24,542 nt of DNA from contig JBNJEM010000037.1 in the NCBI GenBank assembly GCA_051745935.1, positions 1-24,542 of the forward strand, read 5' to 3'. This document shows positions 14,721-22,395 of the stretch, piece after piece (the stretch's first letter is position 1; the number at the start of each line of letters is the position of its first letter). Source of the DNA: JBNJEM01 sp051745935 (lineage in GTDB: Bacteria > Planctomycetota > Planctomycetia > Pirellulales > Pirellulaceae). Below the pieces are notes generated by a model, which saw nothing but the letters and a program-made list of their open reading frames with translations, had not been told where the DNA came from and made no database searches. The position numbers and the translations under genes are program-made.

Positions 14721-16115
14721 ATGGAGCAGAATGTGATCAAGACAAGCCACGATCAAGTTACGCGTCGTTGCTTTCTGAGCAGCGTTTCGTCGATCGCCGC
14801 AGCGGCGGCATTCCTACCTCGTCATACCGTGGCTGGCAGCGGGCAGCTTACACCCGGCGAGAAGCTGCGTCTCGCGTTCATCGGCGCCGGCGGACGTGGT
14901 CGGCACAATCTTAGAGGGCTTGCCGGGCTGGGGCACGAAGTGGTGGCGCTCTGCGACGTCGACGCGGAAAGAGCCCAGGAGTCATTCGCTCAGTTCTCAC
15001 GGGCAAAACGATTCGTCGACTACCGCAAGATGCTCGACGCTGTGGAGAACGACGTGGACGGCGTGGTAGTGTCGACCCCCGACCATACACACGCGGTTGC
15101 CGCGATGGACGCGATCTGCCGTGGAAAGCATGTCTACTGCGAAAAGCCGCTGGCACATTCGATTGCCGAGGTCCGCGCTCTGCGCCGAACGGCTGCCGAG
15201 AACGGCGTGATCACGCAGTTAGGCAACCAAGGCCATAGCTTCGAGCACATTCGTCTGTTTTGTGAATGGATCTGGGACGAGGCGATCGGCGACGTCCACA
15301 CCATCCACGCGTTGCGGCCCAGCGACTATTCCCGCATCGACGAACTTGCGAGCCTGGACGAGCGGCCGCCCGTCCCCGAAAGGCTCGACTGGGACCTGTG
15401 GCTCGGGCCCGCCGCCGAGCGGGCCTATCATCCGAACTTCTTGCCTGGCAGTTGGCGGGGCTGGATGCCATTCGGTACGGGCGTGATCGGTGACTGGACA
15501 TGCCATGTGGTTGACCCGGTCTTTTGGGCGCTCGATTTGGGGACGCCGACATCAGTTATGGCGAAGGTTGATCGGTATGACCTCGCGAAACATGCGCTGA
15601 CTTTCCCGCACGGGACGCACGTGACCTACGAATTCGCGGCCCGGGACGATCGCGGGCCGGTTAGCCTGCACTGGTATGACGGCTCGCTCGCCCCACCGGC
15701 GCTCGACGACTTCGACTGGTCTGAGTTTCCTCGCAACACGTGTGGACTTGTACTCGGTACGGAAGGCGCGATCCGCTACAGCTCGCACGGTGCACGAGGC
15801 GTTCGTATCATGCCTGAGGAAAAGATGCTCGCGTACCAGCGGCCTGAACCGACGATCCCGCGCGTCGCAGGACATCATGAAGATTGGGTCGAGGCCGTGA
15901 AACAGGGCCGGCCGGCGGGCTCAAACTTCGACTACGGTGGGCCGCTAACCGAGCTGGCCCTGTTGGGCATCATTGCCACGCGTCTACCCGGTATTAAACT
16001 GACCTGGGACGGCGCCGCCGCCCGCTTCACTGACTCGGAGGAAGCAAACGAGCTTCTCGAGTTCAATCCGAGACAAGGGTGGGGATTAGCTCAGAGTGGG
16101 CAACAAGGAGTTTGA
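14721..16115 (+). CDS. Tat-exported Gfo/Idh/MocA family oxidoreductase, 464 aa
   Basis: These NAD(P)-dependent enzymes oxidise or reduce sugars and inositols. A Tat signal (VTRRCFLSSVSSIAAAAAF, 13-31) leads to the Rossmann fold with LAFIGAGGRG (51-60), then STPDHTHA (118-125) and the conserved YCEKPLA with Lys142. The C-terminal alpha/beta domain holds GVIGDWTCHVVDPVFWALDL with the candidate catalytic histidine. Length and ending (PRQGWGL) are normal, followed by eight extra residues. The frame is open further upstream to a GTG at 14631, which would add 30 residues including a second twin-arginine motif (VTRRSFLRAGFVAGTSGA); that piece looks like the start of a different exported protein. ATG 14721 is preferred, although no Shine-Dalgarno site precedes either start. 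Confidence 0.9.
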   Translation: MEQNVIKTSHDQVTRRCFLSSVSSIAAAAAFLPRHTVAGSGQLTPGEKLRLAFIGAGGRGRHNLRGLAGLGHEVVALCDVDAERAQESFAQFSRAKRFVDYRKMLDAVENDVDGVVVSTPDHTHAVAAMDAICRGKHVYCEKPLAHSIAEVRALRRTAAENGVITQLGNQGHSFEHIRLFCEWIWDEAIGDVHTIHALRPSDYSRIDELASLDERPPVPERLDWDLWLGPAAERAYHPNFLPGSWRGWMPFGTGVIGDWTCHVVDPVFWALDLGTPTSVMAKVDRYDLAKHALTFPHGTHVTYEFAARDDRGPVSLHWYDGSLAPPALDDFDWSEFPRNTCGLVLGTEGAIRYSSHGARGVRIMPEEKMLAYQRPEPTIPRVAGHHEDWVEAVKQGRPAGSNFDYGGPLTELALLGIIATRLPGIKLTWDGAAARFTDSEEANELLEFNPRQGWGLAQSGQQGV

Positions 16116-16170
16116 CGATATACAAGGCGTTCTTGTCAATTGTGGGGTTTGAGCATTGGATGATAGCAGG

Positions 16171-16176
16171 AAGGAG
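16171..16176 (+). promoter_or_regulatory. Shine-Dalgarno site of the truncated oxidoreductase
   Basis: AAGGAG lies six bases before ATG 16183. It favours this start over an in-frame ATG at 16156. Confidence 0.7.
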
Positions 16177-16182
16177 AAAGCA

Positions 16183-16407
16183 ATGGACCGGAGACAGTTC
16201 ATCGAGACAGGCGGCCTCGGACTCGCCGCGGCTTCGCTGACGAAAGCGGCCGGTTTTGCCGCGGAACTGGCCGACCAGAAGAAACGGGTCGGGCTGATCG
16301 GGAGCGGCTGGTACGGGAAAGTCGATTTATTGCGATTAATCCAGGTCGCCCCGATCAAGGTAGTCTCGCTGTGCGACACGCCTCGCGAGCGGAGCCAGTG
16401 TCGATAG
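16183..16407 (+). pseudogene. Gfo/Idh/MocA oxidoreductase, 5' stub cut at a repeat
   Basis: The frame gives a Tat signal (MDRRQFIETGGLGLAAASLT), then the Rossmann start KKRVGLIGSGWYGKVDLLRL and KVVSLCDT at about 59-66. After CDT the sequence changes abruptly into CGCGAGCGGAGCCAGTG (16384-16400), a motif shared with the 256-bp element at 11509-11764, and the frame ends at 16407 after 74 residues. A full enzyme has 400 or more. The gene has a good ribosome binding site, so the stub may still be translated and exported signals may be wasted. Catalytic Lys and His are absent. Confidence 0.85.
16384..16400 (+). repeat. 17-bp motif shared with the 256-bp element
   Basis: CGCGAGCGGAGCCAGTG occurs identically at 11568-11584 and, with one mismatch in the inner 16 bases, inverted at 11648-11663. 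Here it marks the exact end of oxidoreductase homology. Confidence 0.7.
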
Positions 16408-16757
16408 AATGGCGGTTATACCGTGACTATATCATGTCTTCACAATACTAAGCGTCATCCATCTTCCTGTCATCTAGTTTCAGCCAGGAGACAGGACAAC
16501 CGACAGTGGCGCCGCTCGCGGTCAGCGTTGGTTGTAGTAAGGTGTTGCTATAGTAGTCGCCATGGATGGCCCTGCTGTGAGTTGTCCTATGTCGCTGGCC
16601 GAATGATGTTCGGACGAAGTCACACGCAGCGAGTCCGATTGTCGACATAAGCCTCGATTTTCCCGGGGGATATCATTTGTAGTGAAATGTAGCTGCGCCA
16701 CCAAGAACGACTTCCGAGACGCAAAGGGTAGGAAGTTCGTCCTACGAAAAACTTAGA
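16408..16757. other. Non-coding stretch between repeats
   Basis: No gene is recognisable. AGGACAAC at 16493-16500 is complemented by GTTGTCCT at 16581-16588 inside a longer imperfect inverted repeat, so this may be the body of a decayed repeat element that began at 16384. Confidence 0.4.
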
Positions 16758-16834
16758 ACCCATAACAAAACCGTGCAGGTTTGCTGTTATCCAGGGAGTT
16801 GTGGAAGCGTAAACCAGGTTTTGTTACGGGCTGT
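16758..16834 (+). repeat. 77-bp palindromic repeat, copy B
   Basis: Gap-free counterpart of copy A at 9649-9725, in opposite orientation. The ends CCCATAACAAAACC and GGTTTTGTTACGGG form the terminal inverted repeat. It lies between genes, 67 bases before the DUF1593 gene start. Confidence 0.75.
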
Positions 16835-16852
16835 AATACAATGCTGGGCCTT

Positions 16853-16890
16853 ACTGGAGTCGTTTGACAGGACTGGAGTCGTTTGACAGG
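16853..16890 (+). repeat. Tandem 19-bp direct repeat in a leader
   Basis: ACTGGAGTCGTTTGACAGG occurs twice without a gap (16853-16871 and 16872-16890). The last three bases of the second copy form part of the Shine-Dalgarno AGGAGA for the gene at 16901. Confidence 0.85.
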
Positions 16891-16893
16891 AGA
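16888..16893 (+). promoter_or_regulatory. Shine-Dalgarno site of the LamG-DUF1593 gene
   Basis: AGGAGA lies seven bases before ATG 16901. It decides against the longer frame from 16883. Confidence 0.75.
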
Positions 16894-16900
16894 AGAACTG

Positions 16901-19072
16901 ATGAGATGCAACAGATGGTGTGTCCTCGTTATGCTTGTGCTAGTTTCCACTTTAGGTAGTGCATTCGCGGCATTTGCCGGGCAGTCAGCCATCCCGTCGC
17001 CACTGGTTCGCGTGGGCGTGGTCGAGGGGTCATCGCCGTGCCGGCTCAACGGCGGCATTGAGCGGCTGGAGGATGGCACCCTTTCGCTTCCTGCCCAACC
17101 GGTCGCGGGCGATTGGGGCTGGATCACCGCGGGCAAGGATGGGGAACCGATGGAAGAGCTGGAGGGCTTGCGGTCATTTACGATCTGCGGCTGGCTCGCG
17201 CCCAGTTCTCTGCGAACCGGTTCCGGCGGCAACCGCATCGTCTTTAATCTCAACTACAATCGATCGGGATTTGATTTGGTGCATTTGGATGATGGTCGGC
17301 TCCGGCTGGCGGTAAACGAGTGGCCGGACGGGGGCCGCAACGATTCCTCATCCGGGAAACTCAAGCCCGGCGAGTGGACGTTTTTTGCCGTTACCTACGA
17401 CGGGACCAGCAAAAGCGACAATGTGCATTGGTACTTCGGTGGCCCCGCTTCGGCGGCAGATCTCGACAGAAAGACGAGCTACTCGGCCGGACCGACCGAC
17501 TCCGGCAGCGGTCCGCTCACCGTCGGCAACTACAATCCGACGATCCACAGGCACGGTACGGATCGGCAGTTCCGGGGCTACCTGCACGGAATCCAGATTT
17601 TCGGCAGCCAGCAGGGCCCCGATGCAGCGCTCGACGCAGGGACGATCAGGCGGATTCAGGCCGATGAAGCGACACAACCGGATTTCACGCGGAAGCCTGA
17701 GAAGGCCCGTAGCACGCCGCCTTTACGCTCGACGAGGCAGACGGACCCCGCCGAAGAGGGCGTCACGGTTCCCATGCCTCCGAGCGATACGCGGCCGCGG
17801 ATCATTGCCACGACGGATGGTGAGATCGACGACCGCTGCTCGATGGTCCGCTTCCTGCTGTACGCCAACGAGTGGGACATCGAGGGGATCATCCACAGCA
17901 GTTCCAAGTTCCACTGGAAGGGCGACGGCCAAGACGTCCAGCCGCACAATTGGGCCGACGAGGCGTGGCTTGACCAGCAGATCAATCTCTACGAGCAGCT
18001 CTATCCGAAGCTTTCGCAACACGCGGATGGCTTCCCCACGGCCGACGCCCTGCGGAGACTCGTCTACACGGGCAACGTGGCCAACGTGGGGGACATGAGC
18101 CGCGACACGCCAGGCTCCGACCGGATTGTCGAGGTCCTGCTGGACGACCAGGCTGGACCGGTCTATCTGCAGGCCTGGGGCGGAACCAACACCATCGCCA
18201 GGGCACTCTGGAAGATCCAGCACGAGTATCCCGACCAGATGGAGAAGGTGTCGGATAAGGCGATCATCTACATTATTCTCGACCAGGATAAGACCTTCCG
18301 CGAGTACATCCAGCCGAATTGGCCAGATCTGCTGACCTTGGGGAGTTTCAGCCAGTTTGGGACCATCGCCTATCGATGGGATCGAAAGATTCCGGAAGAA
18401 TTGCACGAGTACTTCGACCGCGCATGGATGCAGCGGAATATCCTCCGCGGTCACGGTCCGCTGTGCGCCATCTACGAGGCGCATCCTCACAAGGGTTTCC
18501 GCTCCGAGGGGGACTCGCCTGCCTTCATGCACCAGATTGAGGTCGGTCTGCGCAGCCTGGAGCACCCCGGCTATGGCAGTTGGGGCGGCCGGTTCATCCG
18601 TGAGAATCCCGGCAGCGCGGTCTGGAAAGGGGCCCGAGACGGCGGCGATCTGGGCAAGCCCATCTGGCGGTTCGCCGCGGCCTTCCAGAACGACTGGGCG
18701 GCCCGGGCCGACTGGTGCGTCAGCGACTACCAGCATGCGAATCATCCGCCGCAGGCACGCGTGGACGGCCCACTTGATCGCACCGCCGGTCCGAATGAAC
18801 GCGTGGAACTGAGCGCCAAATCCTCAAGTGATCCCGACGGCGACCCACTGACATTTGCTTGGTGGCAGTACACGGATGCCGATACCTGCGAAGCGGTTTT
18901 GGACATATCGACCGCGCAGGATGGTGCCGTAGCCAGCTTCGTGGTCCCGGATGAACCGGGCGAGACGGTTCATATGATTCTAGAGGTGACGGACGGCGGA
19001 GCTCCGCCCTTGACGCGGTACCAACGCGTTATCATCACAATCGAAGACGGAGCCCATGCGACGCGAGGATAA
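16901..19072 (+). CDS. Secreted LamG-like plus DUF1593 (Sde182-type) protein, 723 aa
   Basis: DUF1593 proteins have a nucleoside-hydrolase-like N-domain and a C-terminal Ig-like domain; the founder Sde182 of Saccharophagus binds cellulose. Here a signal peptide (about 1-27) is followed by a concanavalin/LamG-like domain at about 30-240 (FTICGWLAP, PGEWTFFAVTYDG, GYLHGIQIF). A linker of about 50 residues leads to the DUF1593 core at about 298-600, starting PRIIATTDGEIDDRCSMVRF with the DGEIDD acidic cluster typical of metal-binding nucleoside hydrolases, and including YLQAWGGTNTIARAL. The last 100 residues form an Ig-like domain (SSSDPDGDPLTFAWWQY, VHMILEVTDGG). The LamG fusion suggests polysaccharide targeting (inference). 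A paralogue without LamG lies 1.4 kb downstream. The substrate is unknown. Confidence 0.88.
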   Translation: MRCNRWCVLVMLVLVSTLGSAFAAFAGQSAIPSPLVRVGVVEGSSPCRLNGGIERLEDGTLSLPAQPVAGDWGWITAGKDGEPMEELEGLRSFTICGWLAPSSLRTGSGGNRIVFNLNYNRSGFDLVHLDDGRLRLAVNEWPDGGRNDSSSGKLKPGEWTFFAVTYDGTSKSDNVHWYFGGPASAADLDRKTSYSAGPTDSGSGPLTVGNYNPTIHRHGTDRQFRGYLHGIQIFGSQQGPDAALDAGTIRRIQADEATQPDFTRKPEKARSTPPLRSTRQTDPAEEGVTVPMPPSDTRPRIIATTDGEIDDRCSMVRFLLYANEWDIEGIIHSSSKFHWKGDGQDVQPHNWADEAWLDQQINLYEQLYPKLSQHADGFPTADALRRLVYTGNVANVGDMSRDTPGSDRIVEVLLDDQAGPVYLQAWGGTNTIARALWKIQHEYPDQMEKVSDKAIIYIILDQDKTFREYIQPNWPDLLTLGSFSQFGTIAYRWDRKIPEELHEYFDRAWMQRNILRGHGPLCAIYEAHPHKGFRSEGDSPAFMHQIEVGLRSLEHPGYGSWGGRFIRENPGSAVWKGARDGGDLGKPIWRFAAAFQNDWAARADWCVSDYQHANHPPQARVDGPLDRTAGPNERVELSAKSSSDPDGDPLTFAWWQYTDADTCEAVLDISTAQDGAVASFVVPDEPGETVHMILEVTDGGAPPLTRYQRVIITIEDGAHATRG

Positions 19073-20442
19073 GCGGCATGAGATCCGTCGCATGGCTCTA
19101 TGCTGCTAACTCAACCTCCGCGTTGCATGAATTCTTCGTGGGACGGGACATCTTTGTCCATCTTACGGCGAGGTTTTTTGGTTAGGCTCCAAGGAATTGG
19201 AGCTGCCGCCCAGCATGTCCACGCGCGTCTTCGTTGCTGAGACCGGGGCGGCGGCGGAGAACGTGATTGACAGCGCTCCCGGGCCGGGAGGCTTACGTCG
19301 TGCGCTCCGTAGGGTGTGGGTAACCAGCCTCTGGGAACGTCCCCGCTGGGACTTGGACACACGCGACTTCGAGGAAAAGAAAACTGGAAAACCCCTGATA
19401 AAGGATCCAATCGTGTCACGCAAACGATTTCGCAATAAGGTGATCCGGTTTGTAGCTACACTGCTCGTGGGGCTGGCCGCGGCGGTCGCCGCGGACCGAT
19501 ATCGGTGCGCGCGGGAACTGGTCTCCTTGGCCTTGCCGGTCTGCCCAGCCGGGTTCTCGTCCCTCTCGTCTGATGGACCGGCCACGCCGTAAGGGATTTG
19601 AATTGCCGACCATTTGATGGTGACGTGGCGAAAATGCCGCCACTTGGGGTGGCAAGTTGACCTCCGGCTGGTCCCGATCAAGCCTGTCTTTCACAGCGGA
19701 CAATCCGACGAATGAGACCCTTTGTCGCCTGGGGTTCAACAGCTTCTCGTCAACACCCGTCCCGGTGGCTTGGTGGCGGTCGGTGGGATACGAGCAGCGT
19801 TACGGAGCAGGGGAGGATGGTTTCCTCGCCTCGACCCTCGTCAAGCGAGTAACGCTGCCCTATCACGTCGATCTCGTATCCTGACCGTGGACGATGGGGA
19901 AAGCCCGGCCTGGAAGGCGATTGGCAAATAGACAACGCGCTAACCGACGACGCGCCGCGCGAGATGCCGGGCAGCACGCTGTCCACGCAGGGCGTCGCGG
20001 TGGTCCTCGCTCCCTCAGCCCCAGCCGTCTTGGTGTTGGAGCGGCGGAGGTGACCAACTACGAACAAACACCGTACCCGCATCCTGGGCTGATGACAAAG
20101 CCGGAAAGTGCACAACATAGAGCAACCAGTTTGTCTACTGTTTATGGCGAGTCTTTGATACAAAAGTTGAAGAGTTCGCCACCACGGCACGAAGATGATC
20201 GTCGAAGCGTCGGATTTCTTCATGGCCCACGGATCAAGACACAGGGAACGGGAAACGACGGAAAACGTGCACCTGACGCGTGAGCCGGGCTGTCCCTTCG
20301 CTTAGGTCCCTGAGGTCCTTTGCGTCCCTTGGTCCCTTGCGTCGGCAAACCGAACGGCGCAACAATATGGATGGCAATGACTTGGAGTTTTTCCTCACCC
20401 CACCCGCATCCCGCCATTTGTTCACAATCTGCCGATTTTGTC
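19073..20442. other. 1.4-kb gap with decayed sequence
   Basis: No intact gene is evident between the two DUF1593 paralogues. A perfect hairpin GCTCCAA-GGAA-TTGGAGC lies at 19186-19203, with a T-run on its 5' side only. The plus frame from 19197 stays open for 131 codons but has no recognisable motif. A possible C-terminal enzyme remnant is listed at 19853-20053. At about 20289-20345 short GTCCCTT-like units repeat imperfectly, a low-complexity tract. The rest is unassigned. Confidence 0.4.
19853..20053 (+). pseudogene. Possible C-terminal end of a lost secreted enzyme
   Basis: This frame begins after a TAA at 19850 and reads GRWGKPGLEGDWQIDNALTD, then STLSTQGVAVVLAPSAPAVL and VLERRR before a TGA at 20051. 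The final beta-strand pattern resembles the ends of several glycoside hydrolases, but no family can be named and there is no start codon. Confidence 0.22.
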
Positions 20443-20449
20443 GAGGGAG
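20443..20449 (+). promoter_or_regulatory. Shine-Dalgarno site of the second DUF1593 gene
   Basis: GAGGGAG lies just before ATG 20454 and in front of a clear signal peptide. It rules out the 58-residue extension of the longest open frame. Confidence 0.7.
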
Positions 20450-20453
20450 TATC

Positions 20454-21938
20454 ATGCTTAGGATCTCAATCACCTTCTGTTGTCTGCTTGTTGCTCTAAT
20501 CGGGACCAACGCGTGGGCCCAGCCAGTGAAGTCACGTCTGATTGTCATGGCCGACATGGGCAATGAACCGGATGAGGAACAGCAGATGACGCATCTGTTA
20601 ATGTATGCCAACATGGTCGAGCTGGAAGGGTTGATTGCCTGCTCCGGCAAGTATCTGCATGCGGACCGGAGGGATGGACGCACGAAAGTGCATCCCGAAT
20701 TGTTCCACAAGCTGGTGGACGGCTATGCGCAAGTGCTGGGGAATCTCAAGCAGCATGACTCGGGTTGGCCGGAGGCAGATTATCTGCGCGGTATCGTCAA
20801 GGCGGGCACGGCTGAGTATGGGATCGAGGCGGTCGAAGCGGGCCGGTCAAACGAGGCGTCGGAACTGACGGAGGCGGCCATCCTGAAGGAGGATCCGCGC
20901 AAGCTCTATATCGTGGGCAACGCGGGCACGAATACGTTGGCCCAGGCGCTGGTGGATCTGGATCAGACTCGATCGCAGGAAGAAATGGAGCAGCTCTGCT
21001 CCAGAATCATCGTGTTCGAGAACGGGGCCCAGGACAATTCCGGCGCCTGGATCGCGGAACACTATCCGAAAATCGCCTGGCATCGCAGCAATCACCAGAC
21101 CTATGCCTACGGCGGACCGGGCAGCAAGGGCTCGATTCAAGGACCCTACACCTGGGAACCGTATGAGCGCACTGCCGACGGTCAGCATGCGTGGGCCAAG
21201 CAGCACATCATGACCGGGCACGGTGCCTTAGGCGCCTGCTTCCCGCCTCGCCTGATGGGCCGTTTGCATTTTCTGGAAGGCGGCGGCACGATCCCGTGGA
21301 TGGGGTTGGTCAATCACGGCCTGACGGATCCGGAACATCTGTATTGGGGCGGGTGGAGCGGCCGTTTCTCCCGCACTCGTCATCAGAATATCTACTCCCG
21401 TCACCAGGATGTCCGACGTGACGAAGAAGAGTACAACGCCTTCCACATGTTCGAAGCGGATTCTGAAGTGGATACCTGGACGGACCCGGTACACGGCGAG
21501 ACGTTCAACAGTTACTACGTACCCGTATGGCGTTTCCGACGGGCCATGTTCAACGATTTCCAAGCACGCATGGATTGGTGTGTGAAGGCGTACGACCAGG
21601 CCAACCACAAGCCGGTAGCCGCGTTCAACGGCGACAGAACCGACTCGATCGTTCACCTGGAGTCGGCCCCCGGCGCGATGGTAAAACTAGATGCATCGGA
21701 TTCAACGGATCCCGATAAGGACGGGCTCGACTTCCAGTGGTGGATATACCGAGAAGCGGGCACGTACGCGAAACAGGTCGCCATTCCCGATGACGGTGCC
21801 ACGGTCACTGGCTTAACCATTCCCGAAGATGCCGGCGGATCAGAAATCCACGTCATCCTAGAGGTTCAAGATCGCAATCAGATCGTGCTGTATGACTACC
21901 GCCGCATCGTCATCGCGGTCGCTGGCTCTGGCGATTAA
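20454..21938 (+). CDS. Secreted DUF1593 (Sde182-type) protein, 494 aa
   Basis: The product has a signal peptide (1-22, AWA|QP), then a nucleoside-hydrolase-like core beginning SRLIVMADMGNEPDEEQQMT, with MTHLLMYANMVELEGLIACS and LYIVGNAGTNTLAQAL. An Ig-like C-terminal domain (about 395-490) contains DSTDPDKDGLDFQWWIY and IHVILEVQD. It matches the DUF1593 order without added domains. Compared with the upstream paralogue the acidic motif is DMGNEPDE rather than DGEIDD. Shared blocks RMDWCVKAYDQANHKP and RADWCVSDYQHANHPP confirm common descent. Presumed to act outside the cytoplasm on a sugar polymer or its products; the reaction is unknown. The start is set by GAGGGAG and the signal peptide. Confidence 0.9.
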   Translation: MLRISITFCCLLVALIGTNAWAQPVKSRLIVMADMGNEPDEEQQMTHLLMYANMVELEGLIACSGKYLHADRRDGRTKVHPELFHKLVDGYAQVLGNLKQHDSGWPEADYLRGIVKAGTAEYGIEAVEAGRSNEASELTEAAILKEDPRKLYIVGNAGTNTLAQALVDLDQTRSQEEMEQLCSRIIVFENGAQDNSGAWIAEHYPKIAWHRSNHQTYAYGGPGSKGSIQGPYTWEPYERTADGQHAWAKQHIMTGHGALGACFPPRLMGRLHFLEGGGTIPWMGLVNHGLTDPEHLYWGGWSGRFSRTRHQNIYSRHQDVRRDEEEYNAFHMFEADSEVDTWTDPVHGETFNSYYVPVWRFRRAMFNDFQARMDWCVKAYDQANHKPVAAFNGDRTDSIVHLESAPGAMVKLDASDSTDPDKDGLDFQWWIYREAGTYAKQVAIPDDGATVTGLTIPEDAGGSEIHVILEVQDRNQIVLYDYRRIVIAVAGSGD

Positions 21939-21958
21939 CAAGTCATGTGAAATGGTGA

Positions 21959-21986
21959 TGAAGCGAAGTTCGTATGATTCGCTTCA
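21959..21986 (+). repeat. 9-bp hairpin with a start codon in its loop
   Basis: TGAAGCGAA (21959-21967) pairs exactly with TTCGCTTCA (21978-21986). The 10-base loop holds ATG 21974 of the truncated exported protein. It begins 21 bases after the stop of the second DUF1593 gene, but no T-run follows, so it is not a standard terminator. Confidence 0.45.
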
Positions 21987-22105
21987 ACCGCGGACAGTTC
22001 CTGGAAACCACGGCCGCCGGGATCGCCATTGTTTCACGGGGCGAGCTGCCCCTGGCGGCCGATGAGCCCTTACCGTCGACGAAACAACTGCCGACAATCC
22101 CCTTC
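21974..22105 (+). pseudogene. Exported protein, 5' stub with Tat-like signal
   Basis: The frame reads MIRFNRGQFLETTAAGIAIV then SRGELPLAADEPLPS. This is the signal region seen in many planctomycete exported oxidoreductases and sulfatases, with RG in place of RR. After about 40 residues composition changes and no domain follows, although the frame stays open on to 22564 opposite other sequence. The right limit is approximate. The original protein cannot be named. Confidence 0.5.
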
Positions 22106-22189
22106 ATGTGGCGGCGTTTGTGTTTCGTCCGGGCGATGAAATACACAGGTGGCAGCCGGAACAAAATCAGGATAAAAAACACGCTCCAT

Positions 22190-22333
22190 TCAACGACCAA
22201 TTTTTATCGGTCCATACCACTCCCCATTTTTCCACATCGCCTGTGGGTCGTAAAACCGGGCAGGGTAATCGCTCAGATCGTACAGTTCCTGGTGCCCCGG
22301 CGGTATCAAAACCAGACTTGGCCCTTCACCGCG
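22190..22333 (-). pseudogene. C-terminal remnant, possibly of a sulfatase
   Basis: Between an upstream TGA (22334-22336) and a stop at 22190-22192 the minus strand reads SLVLIPPGHQELYDLSDYPA followed by RFYDPQAMWKNGEWYGPIKI. ELYDL is common near the C-terminus of formylglycine-dependent sulfatases, but the rest is not typical enough to be sure. The 5' part of the gene is lost. It meets the plus-strand stub from the left at about 22105-22190. Confidence 0.35.
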
Positions 22334-22395
22334 TCAGAAGGCCTCGTGCAATGCTCGCTTGCTCGCAAGTCGGTTGGACATATCTTGGTCAGCTC

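Noticed and set aside
17723..18745. A 340-codon minus-strand frame opposite the LamG-DUF1593 gene
   Set aside because: Shadow of a well-supported coding sequence; repetitive Arg/Val/Leu composition and no motif.
19186..19203. Hairpin after the LamG-DUF1593 gene as a rho-independent terminator
   Set aside because: The T-run is on the 5' side of the stem on the plus strand and no T-run follows on either strand.
20289..20345. Short GTCCCTT-like units as a CRISPR or regulatory array
   Set aside because: Units are imperfect, of uneven spacing and only a few bases long; a low-complexity tract explains them.
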